Below are positions 18,491-27,535 of a stretch of 64,000 nt of DNA, one piece after another. The stretch is from contig JAJPJV010000001.1 in assembly GCA_021324045.1 (NCBI GenBank), positions 1 through 64,000 on the forward strand. The letters are read 5' to 3'. The translations under genes and the position numbers were made by a program. This stretch comes from Actinomycetota bacterium. GTDB lineage: Bacteria; Actinomycetota; Acidimicrobiia; Acidimicrobiales; RAAP-2. The notes beneath the pieces are model-generated. The model made no database searches, was not told the origin of the DNA, and saw nothing but the letters and a program-made list of their open reading frames with translations. The stretch's first letter is position 1. Each line of letters starts with the position of its first letter.

Positions 18491-19318
18491 ATGCGCGATC
18501 ATGGCCTCGTGTTCGACCTCAGCGGAAAAGTGGTCGTGATCACCGGTGGGGGGCGTGGCATTGGTCGTGGAATCACACGCGCCATGGCCAAGGCAGGAGC
18601 GAATGTGGTCGTTGCCGCACGCGAGGTACAACCCTTGCTCGATGCGGTTGCCGAAGCTCGCGGCCTCGGCGTCGAAGCCCTCCATGTCCCCACCGACATC
18701 ACCCGACCGAGCGAGATCGGCGCCCTCGTCGCCCGCACCCTCGAGGTGTTCGGCGGAATCGACTGCTGGGTCAACAACGCCGGGAGTGCAACGACGGATG
18801 ACATCGGTCCACTGATCGATCTCACCGAGAAACAATGGGATGTCGTCGTCGACCTCAACCTCAAATGGACATTCTTCGCGGCGCAAGCCGCTGCTCGTGC
18901 CATGACTCGCGGTGGCTCCATCATCAACATCTCCTCGCGCAGCGGCTCCCAGCCCAATCCGATGACAGGCCACTACGGTGCCGCAAAGGCCGGGGTGGAA
19001 AACCTCACCGCGACGATGGCGGTCGAGTGGGGACACATGGGCATCCGGGTGAACGCGGTGGCACCAGGAGTCGTCGTGACAGAGAACTCGGTCGTGCTGG
19101 ACCGGCCGAGCCGGCGACGGCGACAGTTAGAAACCATTCCATTGCGCCGATTAGGAACGGTTGACGATATTGGTGCACTCTGTGTGTACCTCGCGTCAGA
19201 CGAGGCATCATGGGTAACCGGCGAGGTCATCCAGGTTCACGGCGGAAGCCGGATTCCCATCGGTCTCCTCAGCTACCTCTACCACGTCAACGAGCGTCTC
19301 GGATGGAACGACCTCTGA
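18491..19318 (+). CDS. short-chain dehydrogenase/reductase
   Basis: Classical SDR, 275 aa. Cofactor motif TGGGRGIGRGI, NNAGS motif, and catalytic Ser in NISSRSGSQ with the YxxxK as HYGAAKAG. The C-terminal VTGEVIQVHGG is typical. ATG 18491 lies just before the conserved start; the longer frame covers the neighbour's promoter region and is unlikely. It is divergent from the LLM gene with about 150 bp between. Substrate unknown. Confidence 0.9.
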   Translation: MRDHGLVFDLSGKVVVITGGGRGIGRGITRAMAKAGANVVVAAREVQPLLDAVAEARGLGVEALHVPTDITRPSEIGALVARTLEVFGGIDCWVNNAGSATTDDIGPLIDLTEKQWDVVVDLNLKWTFFAAQAAARAMTRGGSIINISSRSGSQPNPMTGHYGAAKAGVENLTATMAVEWGHMGIRVNAVAPGVVVTENSVVLDRPSRRRRQLETIPLRRLGTVDDIGALCVYLASDEASWVTGEVIQVHGGSRIPIGLLSYLYHVNERLGWNDL

Positions 19319-19401
19319 CGCGACCCCGGTTTCCAAACATGGTTGAGCAAATCGAGGACAGTCGCTGACCCTTCAGTCCGGCTGAAGTACACCAGGATGG
19401 C

Positions 19402-20295
19402 TCAGTTCAATCCGTCCTGTTCCCGAAGAAACTTCTCGAGCTCCGCGGCGAGTGCCTCTCCTGAAGGGATTTCTGAAAGAAGGTCGAGCCGCTCCCCCGC
19501 ATCGGTGCGGCTCTCCAGCTCGTGCACGTAACGGACCATGTCTTCATCGGTAGAGACCACCTCGTCCACCTGTCGCTCGTAAGCGATCGCAGCCCGTTCG
19601 AGCTCTTCAGTCGGCACGGATGTGGCCAGCAACTTTGTCACGCGTTCGACCACTGCCAATGTTGCCTTCGGAGAAGGTGTTGCTGCCACATAGTGGGGAA
19701 CCTGTGCCATGAGTGAAGCAACCGAGATATTGACCTTGCTGAACGCTTCCTGAAGCACGCCAACAATCCCCGTCGGGCCCTGGTAGCGGGGCAGCTCGAG
19801 TCCAAGGCGCTGGGCTAACTGCGAATCCGCGGTCGAGGCACGAACCGGGACGGGTCGGGTGTGAGGAACGTCCGCCAGCATCGCGCCGAGGGTGAATACC
19901 GTGGTGACCGCGAGCTCCCGTGCGACGGTCGTGACACAATCGCAAAAGGCACGCCAGCGAAGGTGCGGCTCGACGCCGACTAACACGACGACGTCCCGGG
20001 TATCCGACAAGGAGGCTGCGAAAAACCGATTCTCAGGCCAGACGATCTCTCGAGTCCGGTCCCCTCTGAGCCGGACCTGTGGTCGCAGGGCGGTGAAGTC
20101 GTAGAACTCCTCTGCATCAATCTCAGCAAACAGTTCGGCATTCCAGCGCGTGATCAGGTAGTTCGCAGCGCCGGATGCTGCGCGCCCTGCATCGGTCCAG
20201 CCTTCGAATGCCGCCAACATCAGTGGGTTCTCGAGCTTCGGCCGATTGTGCCAGTGAAGCGCTTCCACGCCCTCCACGGTAGTGCAGCGAATCAC
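19402..20295 (-). CDS. PAC2 family protein
   Basis: 297 aa protein of the PAC2 (proteasome assembly chaperone 2) superfamily, common in actinobacteria (Rv2125-like). The N-terminal LMLAAFEGWTDAGRAASGA and the central PHYVAATPSPKATLAVVERV are the conserved parts. The C-terminal half is helical and acidic. It starts at GTG 20295, divergent from the pirin gene. In actinobacteria it has been linked only loosely to proteasome function; the role is unproven. Confidence 0.85.
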   Translation of the reverse strand: MIRCTTVEGVEALHWHNRPKLENPLMLAAFEGWTDAGRAASGAANYLITRWNAELFAEIDAEEFYDFTALRPQVRLRGDRTREIVWPENRFFAASLSDTRDVVVLVGVEPHLRWRAFCDCVTTVARELAVTTVFTLGAMLADVPHTRPVPVRASTADSQLAQRLGLELPRYQGPTGIVGVLQEAFSKVNISVASLMAQVPHYVAATPSPKATLAVVERVTKLLATSVPTEELERAAIAYERQVDEVVSTDEDMVRYVHELESRTDAGERLDLLSEIPSGEALAAELEKFLREQDGLN

Positions 20296-20384
20296 CTCAA
20301 CGGCTCCCGCCCGAGGCGATCGGCCACCACCACGTCGGAATGCCCGGCCCGGTCTTTGCGTTGATTTATCTCGTCGTGCCTGCC

Positions 20385-21341
20385 GTGACCGTCGAGAACA
20401 TCCTGAGCTTGCCCCGCATCGTCGCGCCGGAGGCGACGCGCGAGGCCATTCGTCCGGTTCGGAGCATCACGACCGCTCCTCGCGGGCTCGAGGGCGAAGG
20501 CTTCCCCGTACGCCGTGCCTTCGCTGGCGTCGACCTCGCTGATCTCGATCCGTTCGTGCACATGGACCAGATGGGTGAGGTGGACTACGCCCCGGGCGAA
20601 CCGAAGGGCACCCCATGGCACCCGCATCGGGGGTTCGAGACGGTCACATACATGATCGACGGCACCTTCCAGCACCAGGATTCCATCGGCGGTGGCGGCC
20701 TGATCACCAACGGCGGCACGCAATGGATGACTGCCGGGGCTGGCATCCTGCACATCGAACGTCCGCCTGACGAACTTGTCGCCAGCGGCGGCCTCTTCCA
20801 CGGAATTCAGCTCTGGGTTAACCTGCCTGCAGCCCAGAAGTGGGTACCACCTCGCTACCAGGACATCGCCCCAGAAGCCTCCACGTTGGTTGCCTCTTCT
20901 GATGGTGGAGCACTCGCTCGGATCATCGCCGGCGACGTTGGCGGCTTCCGCGGTCCCGGCCAGACCTACACCCCGATCGCCCTCGTCCACGTCACCATTG
21001 CCCCGGGCGCACAGCTCCTCGTTCCCTGGCCCGAGAATTTCAATGCCATCGTCTACGTCCTCTCGGGTCGCGGCACCGTCGGAGCAGCCCGGCACATGAT
21101 CCACGAAGGTCAGCTCGCCCTTCACGGTCCGGGCAAGGCACTGCTCCTCGAAGCAGCGAGGCGACCGGACCCGGCCCACGTCAACCTCGATGCCCTGCTC
21201 CTCGGCGGCGCACCGATCCGGGAGCCAGTCGTCGCGTACGGCCCCTTTGTGATGAATACTCGCCAGGAGCTGGTCCAGGCATTCGAGGACTACCAGGCCG
21301 GTCGTCTGGGCACCATCCCCCCGCAGCACATCGGCCAATGA
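20385..21341 (+). CDS. pirin family protein
   Basis: Bicupin of the pirin family, about 318 aa. The N-terminal cupin has PWHPHRGFETVTYMIDG with the metal-binding His residues, then AGAGILHIER; the C-terminal cupin reads NFNAIVYVLSGRGTVG. Bacterial pirins include quercetinase-like dioxygenases and regulators of central enzymes. GTG 20385 (VTVENILSLPRIV) is the likely start by family; no Shine-Dalgarno is seen, so a leaderless or weakly initiated mRNA is possible. It is divergent from PAC2. Confidence 0.9.
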   Translation: MTVENILSLPRIVAPEATREAIRPVRSITTAPRGLEGEGFPVRRAFAGVDLADLDPFVHMDQMGEVDYAPGEPKGTPWHPHRGFETVTYMIDGTFQHQDSIGGGGLITNGGTQWMTAGAGILHIERPPDELVASGGLFHGIQLWVNLPAAQKWVPPRYQDIAPEASTLVASSDGGALARIIAGDVGGFRGPGQTYTPIALVHVTIAPGAQLLVPWPENFNAIVYVLSGRGTVGAARHMIHEGQLALHGPGKALLLEAARRPDPAHVNLDALLLGGAPIREPVVAYGPFVMNTRQELVQAFEDYQAGRLGTIPPQHIGQ

Positions 21342-21353
21342 GCAGCGCTGCCT

Positions 21354-21689
21354 TCAGCGATACCTAGTGGCAAGCATGAAGCCCAGGAAGATAACCACGA
21401 GCCCTGCGATCAGGTACCACACCGAGACCGAACCGGGAAGAACCGTCAGGTAGTTGAGCAGGATCATGAGGATCCCGGCGATCATGAGGAACAGGACGAA
21501 CGGCCCATACCATCGCCCGCTCCTGCGGACATCCCTAGGGATGGGGCGCGTGTAGCGGCCGCTCTCCTCGGGCGGGGTGTACCGCCCGACCCTCGACGCT
21601 GTCGCGGTTGCCCCCCGTGGGGCGATCCTGCCCTCCGAACGACCCTTGCGTTGTGCCCGGCCCGGCCCCCGGCGAGGTGTTGGCGACAT
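21354..21689 (-). CDS. crgA: cell division protein CrgA
   Basis: About 111 aa. A positively charged N-terminal tail with [20 protein letters not shown] leads into two transmembrane helices ([19 protein letters not shown], then [15 protein letters not shown]) with a short loop, ending in RYR. This is the CrgA layout; CrgA recruits FtsI/PbpA to the actinobacterial divisome. ATG 21689 is preferred; the frame opens at 21725. It is convergent with pirin and divergent from the amidotransferase, next to the kinase/PBP cluster as in mycobacteria. Confidence 0.85.
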   Translation of the reverse strand: MSPTPRRGPGRAQRKGRSEGRIAPRGATATASRVGRYTPPEESGRYTRPIPRDVRRSGRWYGPFVLFLMIAGILMILLNYLTVLPGSVSVWYLIAGLVVIFLGFMLATRYR

Positions 21690-21736
21690 GCCCAAGAACA
21701 CTACCCAGGTCGCCATCGCTACCATGGGCGCGCGCG

Positions 21737-22321
21737 ATGCCTCCCCGGGTGCTCCTCATCGACAACTACGACTCGTTCGTCTACAACATCGTTCAGGAGC
21801 TCGGCGAGCTCGGGGCTGAGCCGGTGGTCCGCCGTAACGATGCAATCGACCTCGCCGGCATCCGAAATTTGAAGCCGGATGCCATCGTCATCTCGCCAGG
21901 ACCCGGCCGTCCCGAGGGCGCCGGTATCAGCCTTGACGTCGTGGACGCCTTTGCCGGCACCATCCCGATCCTGGGGGTTTGCCTTGGCCACCAATGCATC
22001 GGCCAGGCTTTCGGTGGTTCGATCGTGCTCGCTCCCGAGCTGATGCACGGCAAAACCTCGGAGATCCTCCATTGCGGCACCGGGATCTTCAGCGGCCTTC
22101 CGCAGCCGTTCGTCGCCACTCGCTACCACTCCCTGGTCGTCGACCCTGAGTCAGTCCCGGAGGTGCTGGAGGTGACTGCCACGACTCGCGACGGCGTCGT
22201 CATGGGGATCCGGCATCGCGAACTGCCAGTTGAAGGGGTCCAGTTTCATCCAGAATCAGTCCTCACCCCGACGGGCCCAACCCTGCTCGAGAATTTCTTA
22301 GCCACGCTCACGGCCACCTGA
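21737..22321 (+). CDS. trpG: glutamine amidotransferase, anthranilate/PABA synthase component II
   Basis: Class I glutamine amidotransferase, 194 aa. It releases ammonia from glutamine for anthranilate or 4-amino-4-deoxychorismate synthesis by a TrpE/PabB partner not in the window. The [10 protein letters not shown] start, nucleophile Cys in [15 protein letters not shown], and His/Glu in [11 protein letters not shown] are all present. ATG 21737 begins [14 protein letters not shown]. Position beside crgA and the PASTA kinase matches mycobacterial trpG. Confidence 0.92.
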   Translation: MPPRVLLIDNYDSFVYNIVQELGELGAEPVVRRNDAIDLAGIRNLKPDAIVISPGPGRPEGAGISLDVVDAFAGTIPILGVCLGHQCIGQAFGGSIVLAPELMHGKTSEILHCGTGIFSGLPQPFVATRYHSLVVDPESVPEVLEVTATTRDGVVMGIRHRELPVEGVQFHPESVLTPTGPTLLENFLATLTAT

Positions 22322-22336
22322 CCTGACAGCGTCGCC

Positions 22337-24337
22337 CTAAGGACCGGGCGTCGTGGTGGTGGTGGTCGTGGTGGTGGTCGGTGACGTGGTTGTCGTGGTA
22401 CTCACGCTGCAGACGTCGATCGTGACGGTGGTCGGCAGTGTCACCTGGGTGCCCGGACCGGGGCTCTGGTCGACGACGTCGCCTGCTTGGCTCGGATTGC
22501 ACGCTGTCGTCGGAACCGCCGTAACGGTTAACCCCTGACCCTGGAGATCACTGGTCGCTCGCCCCTGAGGTTCCCCCCGGACGTCCCTGACCACCACCTG
22601 GCATGGTCCAGTGGAGACGACGATGCTGATGGTCGTGCCGCGGGCAACTTCGGTCCCTGCCGGCGGCGAGCTACTGGCCACCTGCCCGTTCTGCGCAGTG
22701 TTCGAACATTGGGAGCTCTGCGATCCCAGCGCCAACCCCGCGTTCTGGAGAGCAACGGCAGCGACCTGAGGGGTGTCACCCTCCAGGTCTGGTACCGCCA
22801 CCTGATTCGTCGGCGTCGGCAACGTCAACGTCACGACACTGTTGCGTCTCACCCTGGTCCCCGGGGCTGGGCTCTGGGCGATCACGATGTTCTGGGCAGC
22901 CGTGCTCTGAACGAAGGAGAGTGCGTAACGGAGATGATCATTTCTGATCGTGCTCTCGGCTGCGCTCAGACCCATGTTCTTCACGTCGGGCACCGTGACC
23001 ATCACCGGCCCCCTGGATACGATGAGCGCGACCTTGGCGCCCTTGGCGATCCTTGTTCCCGGAGGCGGGTTCGTCGACAGCACGGTCCCTGCAGTCTTAG
23101 AGTTGACTCTTTGGGTCACCGCTCCAATCGCGAGTCCATCCTTCTTCAGGGTGCTCGCAGCAACGAGGTAGTTTTCCCCGATGACGTTGGGTACCGAAAC
23201 CCCACCAACGAAGGTATCGACCAACAGGTAGGCGATGACCCCCAACGCCGCGAGCAGGACGATCAGGAGCAACAACAGAGCGCGTGATCCACGACGGTGT
23301 CGTTTCGAAGCACCGAGGAGATGCTCTGCTGTTGCCTCCGCTTCGGGCACTGGTAAGGCTTGCGTGTGGTCGAGCGCAGCCACGCCAGGCACAACTCCCG
23401 TCGGGGCACTGGAAACCGGCGTCGCCAGGGTCCCCATCATCTCGGTCCGAGTCGTCGCCTGTGCATCCTGGGGAGCACCGACGAGCGGAGCGGCCATCAC
23501 CTGCTCGCCACTCAGATACCGCTGGAGATCCGCCCGAAGCTCGTCTGCACTGGTGTAACGACCTTCGGGCGCCTTGGTCATCGCTTTCATCACCACCGCC
23601 TCGAGGGCGACGGGGATCTCCGGATTGATCGACCGCGGTGTCGGCGGAATGTCACGGACATGCTTGGAGGCCACTGCGACCGGGGTGTCGCCGAGAAACG
23701 GTGGGCGACCAGTCAAGAGCTCGAAGAGCACCACCCCGAGCGAATAGACATCGCTGCGCCGATCGACTCCCAGGCCTTCGGCTTGCTCAGGCGAAAAGTA
23801 CGTGGCCGTCCCCATCACCGCTCCGGTCTGAGTGAGGCTCTCTTCGGTATTGACGGCTCGGGCAATGCCGAAGTCGGTCACCTTCACCAGCCCATCGTCA
23901 GTAATGAGCACGTTTCCCGGCTTGACGTCGCGGTGGATGACCCCGTGCCGGTGCGCGTAGGCGAGGGCCGCTGCCACGTGCCCGCCGATCTCTGCGACCT
24001 GACGAGGCGGAAGCGGACCCTGGGAGCGGAGCAACGCTGACAGTGGTTTCCCCTCGACGTACTCCATCACGATGAAGTACGTCGAGTCGTCTTCGCCCCA
24101 GTCGAAGACCGGCACGATGTTGGGGTGAGAAAGGTTTGCAGCTGCTTGAGCCTCTCGACGGAACCGTTCGACGAAGGCTCGATCGACCGAGAGCTCGGGA
24201 AACAGGATCTTGAGCGCGACCGGACGGTCAAGGAGGTGGTCGAATGCCCGGTAGACCTCGGCCATTCCCCCGCGGGCGATCAGGTGCGTCAACTCGTAAC
24301 GCCGAGAGAGGACACGAGGCGATTCGACAGGCTGCAT
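22337..24337 (-). CDS. pknB: PASTA-domain serine/threonine kinase (PknB type)
   Basis: Membrane kinase of 666 aa. Kinase domain at about residues 14-275: G-loop ARGGMAEVY, K43, HRD with D137 in HRDVKPGN, DFG at 155. A linker and one TM (about 355-378, ALLLLLIVLLAALGVIAYLL) lead to four extracellular PASTA repeats (first VSVPNVIGENYLV; last ending VDQSPGPGTQVTL). The C-terminus is an unusual Thr-rich tail encoded by CAC/ACC-type repeats. The family senses muropeptide or lipid II and phosphorylates cell-wall and division proteins. Unlike in mycobacteria, no separate pknA precedes it. Confidence 0.95.
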   Translation of the reverse strand: MQPVESPRVLSRRYELTHLIARGGMAEVYRAFDHLLDRPVALKILFPELSVDRAFVERFRREAQAAANLSHPNIVPVFDWGEDDSTYFIVMEYVEGKPLSALLRSQGPLPPRQVAEIGGHVAAALAYAHRHGVIHRDVKPGNVLITDDGLVKVTDFGIARAVNTEESLTQTGAVMGTATYFSPEQAEGLGVDRRSDVYSLGVVLFELLTGRPPFLGDTPVAVASKHVRDIPPTPRSINPEIPVALEAVVMKAMTKAPEGRYTSADELRADLQRYLSGEQVMAAPLVGAPQDAQATTRTEMMGTLATPVSSAPTGVVPGVAALDHTQALPVPEAEATAEHLLGASKRHRRGSRALLLLLIVLLAALGVIAYLLVDTFVGGVSVPNVIGENYLVAASTLKKDGLAIGAVTQRVNSKTAGTVLSTNPPPGTRIAKGAKVALIVSRGPVMVTVPDVKNMGLSAAESTIRNDHLRYALSFVQSTAAQNIVIAQSPAPGTRVRRNSVVTLTLPTPTNQVAVPDLEGDTPQVAAVALQNAGLALGSQSSQCSNTAQNGQVASSSPPAGTEVARGTTISIVVSTGPCQVVVRDVRGEPQGRATSDLQGQGLTVTAVPTTACNPSQAGDVVDQSPGPGTQVTLPTTVTIDVCSVSTTTTTSPTTTTTTTTTTPGP

Positions 24338-24383
24338 GGCGGTCAGAGCCTAGGCCCGGTCTGGTACGGGCTCACGAAGGGCA

Positions 24384-25964
24384 TCATGTCCCCGGACACG
24401 TCCCCGGGAAGCCCAGCGCGGCTTGGAACATCTCGCAGACAATCGGGCCAGCAGCTGTCGCGCCGTATACCGACTCGGGCTCGTAGGGAACGACGACCGC
24501 CACCGCAATCTGGGGATGGGTGGCGGGAGCGAATCCGATCATCCATGCGTGATTGGACGGCGGGTTGAGCCCCGTTTGGGCGGTTCCGGTCTTCACGGCC
24601 ACATCCCAACCGGGAGGGAAGACCCCGCATGCCGTGGCGCCTGGGCACGCGGTCGCGACGGCCTGCATGAGCGGCACGATCTGGGCGGCCGCCTGCGGAC
24701 TCATGGCCTGCTTGTACACGGTCGGCTTGTAGGTCTCCACAACATTTCCCTGGGAATCGCGGATCTCTGACATGAGGTGGGGGGTCATCACCGTGCCGCC
24801 ATCAGCGATTGCCGCCGCTGTCATGGCGTTCTGAAGTGCCGTGGTCGTGACGCTTTCCTGCCCGAAGGCCGCGTACGCAGGGCCGGGCAGGCCCCATCTT
24901 CCCGAAGGAGCGAACTCCGCAGGCGTGGGAAAAACCGAAGGGTTCAGCATGTTTTTCGGCAAATCGATCGGCGGATCGTGGTTGTAGCCAAGCAGGCTCG
25001 CTTGCTCGTACAGCGTGGCCCCTCCAAGCTTCAAGCCCAAGGAGGCATACCCTGGATCGCAGGAGGGCGGAAGCATCTCAGCGATCGTCCCGCCACACGG
25101 GCTGGCGAGGGATGCGGTGTCAGCGTCGTTACAGATGGTTTTGTTCGTATCAGGCAACGCCGTACATCCGCAGACCGTGGCGTTGGGTGGACAAGGCGGG
25201 GCACCGGGTTGGCTCGGATTGGGCCAGACATAGTTCGCAAGGCTCGGATCCAGGTTGTATACGGCAGCGGTTGTAACGACTTTGAAGGTCGACCCAGGGG
25301 CCAGCGGCTCGCCAGTGGCCACTGGAACCGCTGGAGAAAAGTGATTCGCGTCAGGGGTATTGATTGCCTTGTACGCAGCAGCTTCGGTCACCGCATCAGG
25401 CGATGCCAGCTGGTTGGGGTCATACGTGGGATTCGAGTACATCGCCAGGATCGCGCCCGTGTGGACGTTCTCCACCACGACAGCACCATCTCGACCCGCC
25501 AGAGCATTTGCCGCCACCTGCTGAAGCGCCGGCTCAACCGTCAAGATGACGCTATCTGTGCCCTTGGGCCGGGGGTCGATCCCGATGGCTTGCAGGAACG
25601 TTTGGGCGGGTTGGGTGTGCACACGCAGGTCGTTGTTGTACTCGAACTCGATGCCCGCCGTGCCATAGATCAGCGAGGCGTACCCGGTGATTCCCGCGAA
25701 GAGCGGGCCCTGGGGATAGCTGCGCGTGTACTCATAGGAGCCCGGCTTCGGGTTGGAGATCGGCGTCGAGATCGCAAGCGGTTCGCCGTTCGCTGCCAAG
25801 ATCTCCCCGCGATCGTTGTCATATCGCACTGTGAGGTTTCGTGGGTTGTTGGGGTTGTCCGCCAGGGCGTTAGCCTTGCGGAACTGGATGTTGACCAGCT
25901 GGACGATCACCAGACCGAAGCACAGGATCAGCACCACGCCGATCCAGCGAATCCGTCGACTCAT
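24384..25964 (-). CDS. pbpA: penicillin-binding protein (PbpA-type transpeptidase)
   Basis: Class B PBP, 526 aa. One N-terminal TM (IGVVLILCFGLVIVQL), a dimerisation region, then the transpeptidase domain with nucleophile S225 in PGSTFK and KTG at about 458 (AVKTGTAQTG). The second motif, normally SxN, reads SCD here (about 301-303). A Cys-rich insert (PPCPPNATVCGC, TNKTICND, ASPCGG) lies before it. The ATG at 25964 overlaps the pstP stop (ATGA), so the two are coupled. The rodA gene that normally stands between them is absent. Mycobacterial PbpA works in septation and is regulated by the PASTA kinases. Confidence 0.92.
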   Translation of the reverse strand: MSRRIRWIGVVLILCFGLVIVQLVNIQFRKANALADNPNNPRNLTVRYDNDRGEILAANGEPLAISTPISNPKPGSYEYTRSYPQGPLFAGITGYASLIYGTAGIEFEYNNDLRVHTQPAQTFLQAIGIDPRPKGTDSVILTVEPALQQVAANALAGRDGAVVVENVHTGAILAMYSNPTYDPNQLASPDAVTEAAAYKAINTPDANHFSPAVPVATGEPLAPGSTFKVVTTAAVYNLDPSLANYVWPNPSQPGAPPCPPNATVCGCTALPDTNKTICNDADTASLASPCGGTIAEMLPPSCDPGYASLGLKLGGATLYEQASLLGYNHDPPIDLPKNMLNPSVFPTPAEFAPSGRWGLPGPAYAAFGQESVTTTALQNAMTAAAIADGGTVMTPHLMSEIRDSQGNVVETYKPTVYKQAMSPQAAAQIVPLMQAVATACPGATACGVFPPGWDVAVKTGTAQTGLNPPSNHAWMIGFAPATHPQIAVAVVVPYEPESVYGATAAGPIVCEMFQAALGFPGTCPGT

Positions 25965-27535
25965 GAGGCACACCCTCCCCGGGATCGTGATCGGTTCGTT
26001 CCCGACTTCGGATGACCCTGCCCTGGGGACTGCGTCGACCCCACATTCGCCGACTGCGTTGCACAGAACTCTTGGTGGAGATTAGTGACGTAGCGTCGTG
26101 CAGCCGAGAGTGAGGGCTCGTTCACGTCCCTCACCAAGGTATGCCATTCACTAGGAAGCACTTGTGACGCGGAAACCCCGGTCCGCTCGACGATGGTGGG
26201 TCGGAACCAGGCCAGGCCTCCGGGATGGCCTCGATAGATGACCAGCTGCCCATGATCGATCGTGACAAACCAGTTGTCATTGGCGTACCAGCGAACAAAT
26301 ACATAACCACCCACGACCACAGCGACAAGAACGAAGAGGAAAGCCACCACCCGTATCGTGATCCGCCGAGGAACCCCGAGGCGGCGAAGACGCTCGCGTC
26401 GACTCTCCTTCCAAGCTGGGACCCTGCCCTGCTCCGCACGAACGGCGCGTGGTTCCGCCGCTGCTCTCTTTGGTCCCGTACCGATGGGCGGAGCGGCGAC
26501 GAACACGTCATCACTGACCTTGGTCGGACCGTTACCCGCCTCGATCACCGCCGCCGTGCCACGGCCCCGGAGTACCTGGTCCTCTTCGAGCCCGGTACGC
26601 CGAGCAACTGCTGGGGCCTGACTTCCGGCCGGTGGCAGAGCGACTGCCGTCGTCACCGCACCCAGCATCTCCGTGGCATCAACAGCCCGCCGGCCCGCCG
26701 GAGGGCCCTTGCCGGCGAATCCCTGAACGTTGGAACCGGGGCGCTCGCCTGAAGCGCGGTCCTCGAACTCCCAAGCGATGGGCACCGCACGTGAAGCGGA
26801 TTCGTCCTCCTCCCCACTGAGAACGTCGACCACGACCACTGTGATGTTGTCATTCCCGCCATGCGCATTCGCTTCATCGACCAGCTTCGCAGCAGCTTCC
26901 TGGGGGCTCTGGACCGAGGCCAGCACAGCTGTGATCTTTTCTGCGTCGACTTCGTTGGTCAGGCCGTCACTACACAAGAGCAACCGGTCCCCCGAATGCA
27001 CATGGAGCTCCCACAGATCGACGTCAACCTCTGGCGTCACGCCTAAGGCACGGGTGAGGATGTGCCGGTGCGGGTGTACCGCGGCCTCGGCTTCTGTGAT
27101 TTCTCCGTGCCGGACCCGTTCTTCAGCCAGGCTGTGGTCGGCGGTGAGCTGCCGGAGCTGGCCGCCACTGAGGAGATATGCCCGAGAATCACCGACGTTC
27201 GCGAGCACCATGAGCTCGCGCTGATCTGGACCCCTGGCGAGCGCAGCGGCCGTCAGCGTCGTGCCCATGCCCCGAAGCTCGTTGCGCTCGCGGCTCTGCC
27301 GCCAGATGGTTTGGTTCGCGGTCTCGATCGCCTCCTTCAAGCCCCCGGCTGTGGGGTTACGTGCAAAGACCGATTCGATCGTCTCGACAGCTACTCGCGC
27401 TGCTACCTCGCCCCCGGCGTGGCCACCCATGCCGTCAGCCACGGCGAAGACGTTGTCTTTAGCGAGCATTCGGTCCTCGTTTGAGCTTCGTACGCGGCCT
27501 ACGTCAGTCGCCGAGCCCGACCGCAGGACTGTCAT
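25961..27535 (-). CDS. pstP: PP2C serine/threonine phosphatase (PstP)
   Basis: Metal-dependent PP2C phosphatase, 524 aa. Cytosolic domain at about 1-240 with SSNEDR, VADGMGGHAGGEV, NVGDSRAYLL, LLCSDGLTNEV and GGNDNITVVVVD, the metal-binding Asp residues in place. A long linker leads to one TM (VVAFLFVLVAVVVGGYVFV) and an external C-terminal domain. It reverses phosphorylation by the PASTA kinase. Start and stop each overlap the neighbour by 4 nt (fhaB upstream, pbpA downstream), so the operon is tightly coupled. Confidence 0.95.
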   Translation of the reverse strand: MTVLRSGSATDVGRVRSSNEDRMLAKDNVFAVADGMGGHAGGEVAARVAVETIESVFARNPTAGGLKEAIETANQTIWRQSRERNELRGMGTTLTAAALARGPDQRELMVLANVGDSRAYLLSGGQLRQLTADHSLAEERVRHGEITEAEAAVHPHRHILTRALGVTPEVDVDLWELHVHSGDRLLLCSDGLTNEVDAEKITAVLASVQSPQEAAAKLVDEANAHGGNDNITVVVVDVLSGEEDESASRAVPIAWEFEDRASGERPGSNVQGFAGKGPPAGRRAVDATEMLGAVTTAVALPPAGSQAPAVARRTGLEEDQVLRGRGTAAVIEAGNGPTKVSDDVFVAAPPIGTGPKRAAAEPRAVRAEQGRVPAWKESRRERLRRLGVPRRITIRVVAFLFVLVAVVVGGYVFVRWYANDNWFVTIDHGQLVIYRGHPGGLAWFRPTIVERTGVSASQVLPSEWHTLVRDVNEPSLSAARRYVTNLHQEFCATQSANVGSTQSPGQGHPKSGTNRSRSRGGCAS

